Made by a program: the position numbers and the translations under genes. Of a DNA stretch of 64,000 bases, positions 7,915 to 16,624 are shown piece by piece. Below the pieces are notes generated by a model. It had not been told where the DNA came from. It did no database searches and saw only the letters and a program-made list of their open reading frames with translations. The stretch spans positions 4,774,001-4,838,000 of the forward strand of contig NZ_JAPEQG010000001.1 in assembly GCF_026339735.1 (NCBI RefSeq). Direction: 5' to 3'. Every line of letters begins with the position of its first letter. Positions within the stretch are counted from its first letter, which is position 1. Origin of the DNA: Streptomyces sp. NBC_01669. GTDB lineage: Bacteria > Actinomycetota > Actinomycetes > Streptomycetales > Streptomycetaceae.

Positions 7915-9965
7915 CGACACCCCGACGCAAGGTCGACAGGGGCACGGCCGACGACTGGACGCCCGTGCCCCCTCCGGGTCCGGGGAGCAGAGGTCCGGGG
8001 GCGGCCCGGCCCGCCGTCCTGACCTCAGGGGAGATAGGTGCCGCCACGGAGGCTCCGTCGGCCGGCCGTGCCACCGCAGTGGATCAGGACCGGGCTGCCG
8101 CGGGTACCGGTGTCGCAGGAGAAGCTCAGGCTGCCAGGGGGGCCGCTGTTGCAGGGGTTGCCCCAGCGGCTGGTCAGGCTCGTGCGGAGGATGAGGTCCC
8201 GAGCGCCGAGGGCGCCCGCGCCGCCGCAGAGGCTCGCGTTGCCGTGGGCGCCCGCGCCGCCGCAGAGGCCCGCGCGGCCCAGCAGGCTCGCGCCGCCGAG
8301 GAGGAGGACCGGGCCGTCGACCAGGCGCTCGCGCTGGTCGGGCGCCAACCCCCGCGGGAGCCCCGATCAGTGGCTCAGTCGCAGCCCGGGGCCGGGTTCT
8401 CGGAGCAGAGTCCCCGGCAGGGATCCGGCTCGGCACCGCGCCGGAGTCCTGACCCCAGCCCTGACCACAGCCCTGCCCACGTCCCTGGCGAAGGCCCTGG
8501 GCAGGGGTCCGGCCCGGACCCCGTTCAGAGGCCTGGTCCCGGTCCCGGCTCAAACGTTCACCAGGGCACTGACCACGGTGCCGCCCACAGCCCCGGCCGC
8601 ACCCCTGGCCGGCAGCCCTCCGGCCACTCCTCCGGCCAGTCCTCCGCCCCCGAATCCGACCCCGAGTCCGCCCGCTACCCGCGCACCCGCGACCGACGGG
8701 CCGACGTTCAGCGCAGCCATGCCACCGCCTGGGGCGAGGCCCGCGCTCTCGCCGCGCGGGCCGGGCGGTCCGCCTCACCCCGCACTCTGCGGCTCACCCT
8801 CGACCGGGCCATCGGACGCGTGCTGGCCGAACCGCTTACCGCGCTCACCGATCTGCCGTCCTTCGACACCTCCGCCATGGACGGCTGGGTCGTTGCCGGA
8901 CCCGGGCCCTGGACACTCCGAAGAGGCGAGGACGGAGGTCAAGGGCTGGGCATTCTGGCCGGGCACAGTGCGCCCGCTCCGCTTCCCGACGGGGATGCCG
9001 TACGGATCGCCACCGGCGCCCGCATCCCGGCCAATGGCACCGCTGTGATCCGGAGCGAACACGCTCACGCCGACGAGGCCAAGGGGCTGTTGTACGCGCA
9101 GCGCCAGGTGGTTCCCGGGCAGGACATCCGGCCGCGTGGCCAGGAGTGCCGTTCCGGCGATCAACTTCTGCCCGCCGGAACGGTGGTGACGCCCGCCGTC
9201 CTCGGGCTGTCCGCCGCCGCCGGTTACGACGAGCTGCTGACGGTTTCCCGCCCGCGCGTCGACGTGCTCGTCCTCGGGGACGAACTGCTTACCACCGGTC
9301 TGCCGCACGACGGGCTGATCCGGGACGCCCTGGGCCCCATGATCGGCCCCTGGCTCCGGGCAATGGGTGTCGAGGTCTCCGCCCCACGACGCCTCGGTGA
9401 CGACCGTGAGGCCCTCCGGCATGCCCTCACCACCTCCGACGCCGATCTCGTCATCACCACCGGCGGTACCGCAGCAGGCCCCGTCGACCACGTCCATCCC
9501 GTCCTCGCCGAGATCGGCGCGGAGCTGTTGGTCGACGGCGTCGCCGTGCGCCCGGGTCACCCGATGCTGCTGACCCGGCTGACCTCCGGGGGCCCGTATC
9601 TCGTCGGGCTGCCCGGCAACCCCCTCGCCGCCGTCTCCGGTCTCCTCACGCTCGCGGAGCCCTTGCTGCGCGGGCTGGCCGGCCAGGCGGTGGAGGATTC
9701 GTATCGGGTCGTCATGCGCGACGAGGTGCACGGGCACCCGCACGACACCCGCCTGGTCCCTGTCGTGCACCGGGTCGGTGCGGGCTCCGGCCCCGAACAC
9801 GTCGTACCGCTGCACTACAACGGTCCGGCCATGCTCCGTGGGATCGCCGCCGCCGACGGGCTGGCCGTCGTGCCGCCGGGCGGGGTACGGTCCGGCACCG
9901 AGGTGGAGATCCTCGATCTACCGTGGGCCTCGGCGACGCCGTGGACGGAAGGGTGTTTCACGTGA
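7911..9965 (+). CDS. moeA: Molybdopterin molybdenumtransferase MoeA with long disordered N-terminal extension
   Basis: MoeA inserts molybdate into adenylylated molybdopterin. The catalytic body begins near residue 270 (ATAWGEARALAARAG) and shows the family signatures LPSFDTSAMDGW, ATGARIPANGTAVI, VLVLGDEL, ITTGGTAAGPVDHV and LPGNPLAAVSG. The first 270 residues are low complexity: an Ala/Arg/Glu-rich segment (ARAAAEAR-type repeats), then a Pro/Ser/Gly/His-rich segment. The ATG at 7911 overlaps the mobA stop (ATGA), which favours the long form, but no family member I know needs this extension. Usual length is about 410 residues; here it is 684. The last codons overlap the channel gene within a parS site. 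Confidence 0.88.
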   Translation: MTTPRRKVDRGTADDWTPVPPPGPGSRGPGAARPAVLTSGEIGAATEAPSAGRATAVDQDRAAAGTGVAGEAQAARGAAVAGVAPAAGQARAEDEVPSAEGARAAAEARVAVGARAAAEARAAQQARAAEEEDRAVDQALALVGRQPPREPRSVAQSQPGAGFSEQSPRQGSGSAPRRSPDPSPDHSPAHVPGEGPGQGSGPDPVQRPGPGPGSNVHQGTDHGAAHSPGRTPGRQPSGHSSGQSSAPESDPESARYPRTRDRRADVQRSHATAWGEARALAARAGRSASPRTLRLTLDRAIGRVLAEPLTALTDLPSFDTSAMDGWVVAGPGPWTLRRGEDGGQGLGILAGHSAPAPLPDGDAVRIATGARIPANGTAVIRSEHAHADEAKGLLYAQRQVVPGQDIRPRGQECRSGDQLLPAGTVVTPAVLGLSAAAGYDELLTVSRPRVDVLVLGDELLTTGLPHDGLIRDALGPMIGPWLRAMGVEVSAPRRLGDDREALRHALTTSDADLVITTGGTAAGPVDHVHPVLAEIGAELLVDGVAVRPGHPMLLTRLTSGGPYLVGLPGNPLAAVSGLLTLAEPLLRGLAGQAVEDSYRVVMRDEVHGHPHDTRLVPVVHRVGAGSGPEHVVPLHYNGPAMLRGIAAADGLAVVPPGGVRSGTEVEILDLPWASATPWTEGCFT

Positions 9966-9968
9966 AAC
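9955..9968. other. parS: parS site (ParB binding), perfect 14-bp palindrome
   Basis: GTTTCACGTGAAAC matches the Streptomyces parS consensus at all 14 positions. It lies inside coding sequence: it covers the final codons and TGA of moeA and the GTG start of the channel gene. ParB loaded here would help segregate the origin region. Family knowledge: parS sites of this genus cluster around oriC. Confidence 0.9.
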
Positions 9969-11053
9969 TTCCCGGCCACGATGCGATGGCCAGGCGGGTC
10001 GACGAGCATCTCGTCCCCACACGGATCATGCTTCCGCGCCGTGTCGTCGACAGGCCGCTCCGACAGGTCGCCAAACGGCTGTTGATGGCGCTGATAGTCC
10101 TCGCCGCCACAGTGCTGATCGTCTGGGCCGACCGTTCCGGCTACCACGACAACGCAGATGAGTCGGTGGACCTGCTCGACGCCGTCTACTACTCGACGGT
10201 CACTCTCTCCACCACCGGGTACGGCGACATCACTCCGTACAGCGACAGCGCACGACTGATCAACGTGGTGCTCGTGACGCCACTGCGCGTGCTCTTCCTG
10301 ATCATCCTGGTCGGCACCACCCTGGAGGTCCTGACGGAGCGGACCCGGGAGGACTTCCGGCTGAACCGTTGGAGAACCAACTTGCGTGACCACACCGTTG
10401 TTGTCGGCTTCGGTACGAAGGGCCGCTCGGCGATCCAGACACTCTGCGCCACCGGTCTGAAGAAGGAACAGATCGTGATCGTCGACCCGGCGAACAAGGT
10501 GATCGAGGCAGCGAACGCCGAAGGTTACGTGGGCGTCGTCGGGGATGCGACGCGCAGCGAGGTGCTGCTGCGGGCCGAGCTCCAGAAGGCGCGTCAGATC
10601 ATCATCGCCACCCAGCGCGACGACACGGCGGTGCTGGTCGCGCTGACGGCGCGGCAGCTCAACCGTGGCGCGAAGATCGTCGCGGCGGTGCGCGAGGAGG
10701 AGAACGCACCGCTGCTGCGGCAGTCCGGCGCCGACGCCGTGATCACCAGCGCCAGCGCCGCGGGCCGGCTGCTGGGTCTTTCCGTCCTCAGCCCGAGCGC
10801 GGGCACGGTGATGGAGGACCTGATCCAGCAGGGCAGCGGCCTCGACCTCGTCGAACGGCCGGTGATAAAGGCCGAGGTCGGCAAGAGCGTCCGGGGGACC
10901 GAGGACCTGGTCGTCAGCGTGCTGCGTGGCCACCGGCTGCTCGGTTACGACGATCCGGCGGCCAGCCCGTTGCAGCTGACGGACCGGCTGATCACCATCG
11001 TGCGTGTCTCGGAAACCCCGCCGCTGAACACGCCGCGCCAGCAAGGGGTGTGA
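9962..11053 (+). CDS. Potassium channel family protein with RCK/TrkA-N domain
   Basis: Two-transmembrane ion channel (363 aa). A hydrophobic helix (LLMALIVLAATVLIVW, about residues 39-54), pore helix and selectivity filter TTGYGD near residue 84 are followed by a second helix (INVVLVTPLRVLFLIILVG). A cytoplasmic RCK domain follows, with VVVGFGTKGRSAIQTL nucleotide-binding loop and a TrkA-C-like end. I chose the GTG at 9962, which overlaps the moeA stop as GTGA; ATG at 9986 is an alternative. It should gate K+ in response to nucleotide or ligand. The co-translation with molybdenum cofactor genes has no clear functional explanation. Confidence 0.85.
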   Translation: MKLPGHDAMARRVDEHLVPTRIMLPRRVVDRPLRQVAKRLLMALIVLAATVLIVWADRSGYHDNADESVDLLDAVYYSTVTLSTTGYGDITPYSDSARLINVVLVTPLRVLFLIILVGTTLEVLTERTREDFRLNRWRTNLRDHTVVVGFGTKGRSAIQTLCATGLKKEQIVIVDPANKVIEAANAEGYVGVVGDATRSEVLLRAELQKARQIIIATQRDDTAVLVALTARQLNRGAKIVAAVREEENAPLLRQSGADAVITSASAAGRLLGLSVLSPSAGTVMEDLIQQGSGLDLVERPVIKAEVGKSVRGTEDLVVSVLRGHRLLGYDDPAASPLQLTDRLITIVRVSETPPLNTPRQQGV

Positions 11054-11109
11054 AGGTCCGGGGTGTCTCTTCGCTCAGTGCGACGGCGTCACGGAGTAGC
11101 CTCGCCGCC

Positions 11110-12096
11110 ATGCATGCGATCACGATCCCCGAACCCGGTGGCCCCGACGCGCTCGTATGGGCCGAGGTCCCCGATCCCGTACCCGGCGAGGGCGAGGTCC
11201 TCGTCGAGGTCGTGGCCGGCGCGGTCAACCGCGCCGATGTGCTCCAGCGGCAGGGCTTCTACAACCCGCCGCCCGGCGCGTCCCCCTACCCCGGACTGGA
11301 GTGCTCCGGCCGGATCACGGAGATCGGCCCCGGTGTCACCGGCTGGTCCGTCGGCGACGAGGTGTGTGCGCTGCTGGCGGGCGGCGGATACGCGGAGAAG
11401 GTCGCCGTGCCCGTCGGACAGCTGCTCCCCGTACCGGACGGCATCGACCTGACGGTGGCTGCGGCGCTGCCCGAGGTGACGTCGACCGTCTGGTCGAACG
11501 TCTTCATGGTGGCCCATCTGCGACCCGGCGAGACGCTGTTGGTGCACGGCGGGTCCAGTGGTATCGGCACGATGGCGATCCAGCTCGCCAAGGCTGTGGG
11601 CGCGCGGGTCGCGGTGACGGCGGGCGGGCCCGAGAAGCTGGCGCGCTGCGCGGAGCTCGGTGCCGACATCCTGATCGACTACCGGGAGCAGGACTTCGTC
11701 GAGGAGTTGCTCAAAGCGACGGACGGGGCGGGCGCGGACGTCATCCTCGACATCGTCGGCGCGAAGTACCTGGACCGGAATGTGAAGGCGCTCGCCGTCA
11801 GCGGCCGACTTGCCATCATCGGTCTTCAGGGCGGCGTCAAGGGCGAGCTCAATCTCGGCGTCCTGCTGAACAAGCGGGCCGCCGTCACCGCGACGTCGCT
11901 GCGCGGACGCCCCCTTGCGGAGAAGGCCGCCATCGTCGCCGCCGTGCGCGAGCACGTGTGGCCGCTGATCGGCAGCGGTGTGGTCCGGCCGGTCGTGGAC
12001 CGTACGCTGCCGATGTCCGACGCGGCGGAGGCCCACCGGGTGCTGGAGTCCAGCGCGCACATCGGCAAGGTGCTTCTGCGGACGCCGGCAGCCTGA
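11110..12096 (+). CDS. NAD(P)H quinone oxidoreductase, zinc-independent medium-chain dehydrogenase
   Basis: QOR-like medium-chain reductase (328 aa) expected to transfer hydride from NADPH to quinones or enones. The GroES-like N-terminal half has VAGAVNRADVLQRQGFYNPPPGAS. The Rossmann half has VHGGSSGIGTMAIQLAKAVGARV with the AxxGxxG-type nucleotide loop. Zinc ligands of alcohol dehydrogenases are absent. The ATG at 11110 (MHAITIPEPGG) matches the normal family start. It is followed within 3 bp by a perfect 26-bp hairpin and faces bpa convergently. Confidence 0.88.
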   Translation: MHAITIPEPGGPDALVWAEVPDPVPGEGEVLVEVVAGAVNRADVLQRQGFYNPPPGASPYPGLECSGRITEIGPGVTGWSVGDEVCALLAGGGYAEKVAVPVGQLLPVPDGIDLTVAAALPEVTSTVWSNVFMVAHLRPGETLLVHGGSSGIGTMAIQLAKAVGARVAVTAGGPEKLARCAELGADILIDYREQDFVEELLKATDGAGADVILDIVGAKYLDRNVKALAVSGRLAIIGLQGGVKGELNLGVLLNKRAAVTATSLRGRPLAEKAAIVAAVREHVWPLIGSGVVRPVVDRTLPMSDAAEAHRVLESSAHIGKVLLRTPAA

Positions 12097-12098
12097 GC

Positions 12099-12156
12099 CG
12101 TACGGACAGCGGGGCCCGGCACACAGATTCGTGTGCCGGGCCCCGCTGTCCGTACG
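12099..12156. terminator. Bidirectional intrinsic terminator, 26-bp perfect stem
   Basis: Arms 12099-12124 and 12131-12156 are perfectly complementary around a 6-nt loop (AGATTC). It lies between the convergent quinone oxidoreductase and bpa genes. As usual for Streptomyces there is no strong U tract; stem stability replaces it. Confidence 0.85.
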
Positions 12157-12187
12157 TGCGCAGATAGGTGGAGGGAACGCGTACGCG

Positions 12188-12736
12188 TTACAGGTACGGT
12201 CCCGAGCGGATCGCCCCGTGCGCGTCCGACGCGCCGTCATCGTCCTCGTGACCGCTGCCCGGCGGGAGGGCGCGACGCATCTGCTCCAGTTGCGCCCGGG
12301 CCGCCATCTGCTGGGCGAACAGCGCCGTCTGGATGCCGTGGAAGAGGCCTTCCAGCCAGCCGACCAACTGAGCCTGCGCAATTCGGAGTTCCGCCTCGGA
12401 GGGCACCGACTCCTCATTGAACGGCAGGGAGAGCCGCTCAAGCTCCTCCACCAGCTCCGGGGCGAGGCCGTCCTCCAGCTCCTTCACGGAGCTTGCATGG
12501 ATCTCCTTGAGCCGGACCCGGCTCGCCTCGTCGAGAGGAGCTGCCCTGACCTCTTCCAGGAGCTGCTTGATCATGCTGCCGATGCGCATGACCTTCGCGG
12601 GCTGTTCGACCATTTCTGTCACTGGGACCTCACGCGATTCGTCGTCAGTACCACCGCCGCCGATCGCCATGCCGTCCTGTCCCACTACGAGGACTTGGGG
12701 GTGCTCCTGCGACCGTTCATTCCTCGGCATCTCCAT
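12188..12736 (-). CDS. bpa: Bacterial proteasome activator Bpa/PafE (DUF2587)
   Basis: Ring-forming, ATP-independent activator of the 20S proteasome (182 aa). The four-helix core is visible: VMRIGSMIKQLLEEVRAAPLDE through LAPELVEELERLSLPF and AQLVGWLEGLFHGIQTALFAQQMAARAQLEQM. The C-terminus is GPYL, matching the GQYL docking tail of mycobacterial PafE, which inserts into proteasome alpha-ring pockets. It should deliver unfolded proteins for degradation. The N-terminus is disordered. Possible starts are ATG 12745, 12736 and 12730; I took 12736. The proteasome genes themselves are not in the window. Confidence 0.9.
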   Translation of the reverse strand: MEMPRNERSQEHPQVLVVGQDGMAIGGGGTDDESREVPVTEMVEQPAKVMRIGSMIKQLLEEVRAAPLDEASRVRLKEIHASSVKELEDGLAPELVEELERLSLPFNEESVPSEAELRIAQAQLVGWLEGLFHGIQTALFAQQMAARAQLEQMRRALPPGSGHEDDDGASDAHGAIRSGPYL

Positions 12737-12868
12737 GCCGCCCATTGTCTCGCACACGTCCTGCTCAACAGGGTGGTGCCCCCGAATACGGTTGATCCAC
12801 CGTTTTCGGGGGCACCTTATCCGCCCGGTCGGCGCATCATCCGGCCGTCACGGTCAATCGTTCGGCCG

Positions 12869-15736
12869 TCATCCACCGCGCCTGGCCAGCGCCAGCCGCG
12901 AGCGGGTGAACGCCGCGGCGAGCAGCCCGGCCAGCAGCGGGACGACCACGGCAAGCAAACCGATGGTCGCCCAGGGCAGCACGATCGGCGTGTAGGCGGA
13001 GTTCATCGGTTCCACCCGCATGTCCTCCACTGCCTGGCGCAGGTCGACGAGCCGGAGCGCCACCGCCGGTACGAGACCCGCTGCCGTGCCGAGCAGGACG
13101 CCGGTGAGCGCGACCACCAGGCACTGGAAACCGGAGAGGGTGCGTCGCACGCCCGGGGGTGCACCGACCGCGCTGAGCGTGGTGAGGTCGGCCTCCGCGT
13201 CGGCCTTGGCGAGACCGGTTGTGATCGCGGCCGCGCCCAGGGTGACCACCCCCGCGAACAGGGAAAGAATCAGCAGGATCGTGTCTTCGTGCAGGTTCCT
13301 GTCGTCCCGCCCGCCCTCCGACTGGAGGTAGATCCCACCGCCGGCCAGTTCGATCGCGGCCGACACCCGCTGGTCCTCGGCGTCGGTCGGCGCGTGCGCG
13401 ACCGCGTAGACGCTGCCGTACATCTCGGTGTGCAGACCGAGCCGCTTGGTCGTCCGCAGCGGCATGATCATGCGGACCCCGGGCGTGGTGGCGTACTGCT
13501 CGGGCGCCTGATAGACCTTCAGCCGGTCGGTACGGGTCTCGGCCTTGCCCGGGTGCAGCTTCCGGTTCTTCTTGTCGCGGTCGTTGTACGTGTGGACGGC
13601 TTTGAGGGTGACCTCGCCGTTCGTCGCGTACGCCGGATTGAGCAGCACGGGTGTGCCGGCCGCCAGGGCCTTGGCGGCCGCGGGGTCACGGAGCTTCACA
13701 TAGGTGTTGAGGAACTTCGCGTCGCCCAGGACGATGCCGCCCGGCCCACCCTGGAACGAGGTCGTGTACCTGAACTCGTCCAGACAGGCGGGGGATCGCA
13801 TCAGCTTCTTGTGCTCCTCGGCGGAGAGACTCGCAGCGAGCTCCCTGGCGCCCTTGCCCTTGAGCGGGCAGGAGTGACCCTTGCCGGTGGGCTTGATCAG
13901 CTCGACCGAGCCGCAGCCGTTCTCCTCCTGGTAGTAGACGGCGCAGTCGCTGCCCGCCCAGACCCGGCCGAGGTCGGCGTGTCCGCCGTTGACGGCCAGG
14001 TTCCGTTCGATGGCGGCGCGGGCCAGGGGGAGCTGCTGGGTGGCCCCGCCGTCGGAAGCGAGGAGAGCGACGGTGCCGGGGGTGAGCGACGGCGTGTACT
14101 CGAAGTCCGACTCGGCCAGCGTGCTGGACATATAGGTGGCGATGGCCACTGACCCCGCCACGGCCGCCATCACGGCCGCGACCGCCGGTGCCGTCCGTCC
14201 CCGGTTGCGGGCCGCGTCGCGCAGCGCCATTCGCGGGGCGAGCGGGAGCCTGCGGCCGAGCCTCCCCAGGAGGCCGACGATCATCGGGATGCAGCAGAGG
14301 AGCCCGAGTTCGGCGACGACCGAGCCGCCCGCGACCTGCGTCGAGTCGCCACTGGTGCCGCCGTGGACAGCGATGGCGATGCCGCCCAGCAGGGCGGTTG
14401 CGCCGATCAGCGGAAGCACCCGGGAGCTGCGGCGGATGCCGCGACGGCCGCTGAGCGATTCCAGTACGGACTGCCGGCTCGCCACGATCGCGGGGGCGAG
14501 CGCCGCCAGCAGACCGGTGACGAGGCCGATCACGGCAATGGTCAGCAGCTCGGACGGGTGCACGGCGAGCGAGCCGAAGCGGTGTCCGGCCCAGCCCTCG
14601 ATCATCGGGCGGAACACCACGGTGAGCAGGAACCCCACCACGACACCGACGACGGCACCGGCGCCGCCGAGCACCAGCCCGCCGGAGAGGACCACGGCCC
14701 GCACATGGCGCCGGTCGCCGCCGCACGTACCGACAAGGCCCAGCTGGCGGCGGGAGCGGCGGGCACCGACCGTGAAGGCCGGTCCGGCGAGCAGGACGAT
14801 CTCCAGGACGGCCATGGCGACCACGGTGATCAGTGCCGCGCTCAGTTCTCCGGAACCGCCGTACGAGCTGCCGCTCATGGACCTGGCCATCGGGACCTCG
14901 GAGTCCGGCGGCGGGTCGAGAACGACCTGTCGGGACACGACAAGCGCGCCCCGCTCATTGGCCGCGAGCACGTCGGCCCAGCTCACGCCTGCCCCATGGG
15001 CGCCCTTGACCAGCCACTCCTTCGAGCCTGTGTTCGGCGGGAGCACCTTCTTGTCGTGCTTGGCCAGGGTCCGCCACGGGGCGATGACCGCCCCGGGTTC
15101 GGCGTACAGCGCCGCGGACTTGAGGTTGTCCGGCCGCTCGACGACACCGGTGATGGTGTATGTGCGCTCGGGGCCGCGCAGGGTGGTGCGTGAGCCGACG
15201 TGCAGACCCGACTTCTTCAGGAACGGCTCGGTGGCGGCCATTTCGGAGTCGCGGCGCGGAAGGGAGCCCCGCACGAGATCGACCTTGCCGCGGACCATGG
15301 GGTCTGAGGTCCGGAGCTCGACGATGTCGGTGGTGACCACCCCGTAGGCGGTGGTGGCCGCCGCCGGGACGGTCACGATGCTGATCGCGTGCGCGCCCTC
15401 GGGCAGCGCGGTCGTCGTGTCGATGCCCGGAACGGATGTGCCGCCCGGCTGTGAGGTGTCGTCCGGCACCACGCCGTACGACTTCCCGTCGGGCATCTGC
15501 TCGATCGCACCCGCCCCCATGCCCGGGTCGCTGAACAGCGCGTCCGCGGAGCCCATCGCGGCGGTCAGCTCCTCCGCCCGGGTCGGCGTCACACTGCGGT
15601 ACGTCACATCTGCGGCCGTCACACCGAGTACCGGCAGCGCGATCATCGCGACGACCAGGGCACTGCGGCCCTTGGCCCGCATCGCGTCGCGCCGGGCGAT
15701 CCTGAGGGCGGCACGCCAGCCCGTGAACATGCTCAC
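12869..15736 (-). CDS. ABC transporter permease, FtsX/MacB family
   Basis: Large membrane component (955 aa) of a MacB-type exporter. An N-terminal membrane segment (RSALVVAMIALPVLGVTAADV) precedes a large extracytoplasmic domain. A cluster of four to five hydrophobic helices around residues 300-480 and a second soluble domain follow, and the final FtsX module ends in LVVALTGVLLGTAAGLVPAVALRLV and LLAVVVPLLAGLLAAA. The GTG at 15736 overlaps the ATPase stop (GTGA) and has GAGGG 6 bp upstream; ATG 15730 is an alternative. With the ATPase and PadR genes it forms a three-gene export module, perhaps for peptides or lipids; the substrate cannot be read from the sequence. Confidence 0.88.
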   Translation of the reverse strand: MSMFTGWRAALRIARRDAMRAKGRSALVVAMIALPVLGVTAADVTYRSVTPTRAEELTAAMGSADALFSDPGMGAGAIEQMPDGKSYGVVPDDTSQPGGTSVPGIDTTTALPEGAHAISIVTVPAAATTAYGVVTTDIVELRTSDPMVRGKVDLVRGSLPRRDSEMAATEPFLKKSGLHVGSRTTLRGPERTYTITGVVERPDNLKSAALYAEPGAVIAPWRTLAKHDKKVLPPNTGSKEWLVKGAHGAGVSWADVLAANERGALVVSRQVVLDPPPDSEVPMARSMSGSSYGGSGELSAALITVVAMAVLEIVLLAGPAFTVGARRSRRQLGLVGTCGGDRRHVRAVVLSGGLVLGGAGAVVGVVVGFLLTVVFRPMIEGWAGHRFGSLAVHPSELLTIAVIGLVTGLLAALAPAIVASRQSVLESLSGRRGIRRSSRVLPLIGATALLGGIAIAVHGGTSGDSTQVAGGSVVAELGLLCCIPMIVGLLGRLGRRLPLAPRMALRDAARNRGRTAPAVAAVMAAVAGSVAIATYMSSTLAESDFEYTPSLTPGTVALLASDGGATQQLPLARAAIERNLAVNGGHADLGRVWAGSDCAVYYQEENGCGSVELIKPTGKGHSCPLKGKGARELAASLSAEEHKKLMRSPACLDEFRYTTSFQGGPGGIVLGDAKFLNTYVKLRDPAAAKALAAGTPVLLNPAYATNGEVTLKAVHTYNDRDKKNRKLHPGKAETRTDRLKVYQAPEQYATTPGVRMIMPLRTTKRLGLHTEMYGSVYAVAHAPTDAEDQRVSAAIELAGGGIYLQSEGGRDDRNLHEDTILLILSLFAGVVTLGAAAITTGLAKADAEADLTTLSAVGAPPGVRRTLSGFQCLVVALTGVLLGTAAGLVPAVALRLVDLRQAVEDMRVEPMNSAYTPIVLPWATIGLLAVVVPLLAGLLAAAFTRSRLALARRGG

Positions 15737-16524
15737 TCGGCGCCCTCGACGGCGAGCAGCGAGTCGGCGGCGGTGGACAGCGTCTGGTCGACGATCGAGC
15801 CGTCCCGGAGGAACACCACCCGGTCCGCCCAGGCGGCGTACCGCGGCTCGTGCGTCACCATCACCCCGGCCGCACCCTGGTCGCACCGGTTCCGCAGCAG
15901 GGCGAGGACGGCCTCACCGGTCTCCGAGTCGAGCGCCCCGGTCGGCTCGTCGGCGAGCACCAGGCGCCGGTCCCCGACCAGCGCACGCGCGATCGCGACC
16001 CGCTGCTGCTGACCCCCGGACATCTCGTCCGGGAACCGGTCGGCGATCTGCAGCAGGTCCATCTCCTCCAGCGCTGCCCGCGCCTCCTTGCGCGCCTTGC
16101 GCACGGAGACGCCGTCGAGTTCGCGCGGCAGGGCGATGTTCTCGGCGGCGGTCAGCGCCGGGATCAGGTTGTAGTCCTGGAAGACATAGCCGACGCTGCG
16201 CCGGCGCAGGGCGGCGACGCCCTTGCGGCCGAGCGTGGAGATGTCCTGCCCCTCGATGACGACCTGGCCGCTGCTCGCGGTGTCGAGACCGCCGGCCAGC
16301 GTCAGCAGAGTGGACTTGCCGGAGCCGGACGGGCCCATCACGGCGACGAGTTCACCGGTGTGCACGGAGAGGTTGATGCCGCGCAGGGCATGCACTTCGG
16401 CGATACCGGTGCCGTGGGTGCGTGTGAGATCGCGGAGTTCGAGCACGGGCGCGTCGACGGGCAGGGGCGCGGCGGAGAGCCGGGGTGTCGGTGACGGAGA
16501 TGCGGACGGGACGTGCGAGGACAT
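15733..16524 (-). CDS. ABC transporter ATP-binding protein, MacB/LolD type
   Basis: ATPase (263 aa) driving the FtsX-type permease. Walker A GPSGSGKST, Q-loop FQDYNLIPAL, ABC signature MSGGQQQRVAIARAL, Walker B LVLADEPTGALD and H-loop VTHE are all present. The N-terminus has about 30 residues of Ser/Pro/Ala-rich sequence before the ABC fold starts at VLELRDLTRTHG. I chose the ATG at 16524 (MSSHVPSAS), since earlier in-frame sequence is repetitive and unlike the family. It is coupled to the permease by a GTGA overlap. The PadR gene lies 100 bp upstream on the same strand. Confidence 0.92.
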   Translation of the reverse strand: MSSHVPSASPSPTPRLSAAPLPVDAPVLELRDLTRTHGTGIAEVHALRGINLSVHTGELVAVMGPSGSGKSTLLTLAGGLDTASSGQVVIEGQDISTLGRKGVAALRRRSVGYVFQDYNLIPALTAAENIALPRELDGVSVRKARKEARAALEEMDLLQIADRFPDEMSGGQQQRVAIARALVGDRRLVLADEPTGALDSETGEAVLALLRNRCDQGAAGVMVTHEPRYAAWADRVVFLRDGSIVDQTLSTAADSLLAVEGAE

Positions 16525-16624
16525 GGTGGTTGGTTCCCCCCTCGGGATCGGTTCTGCGGTCGGCGCCGCGAACCGTGGACCGGTTCTGTGGTCTGCGCCG
16601 CGAACCGCGGGTTCGGCTCTTCGG

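Noticed and set aside
12869..15886. Longer permease frame starting at 15886
   Set aside because: The extra residues are the antiphase of the ATPase gene. GTG 15736 has a ribosome binding site and a GTGA overlap.
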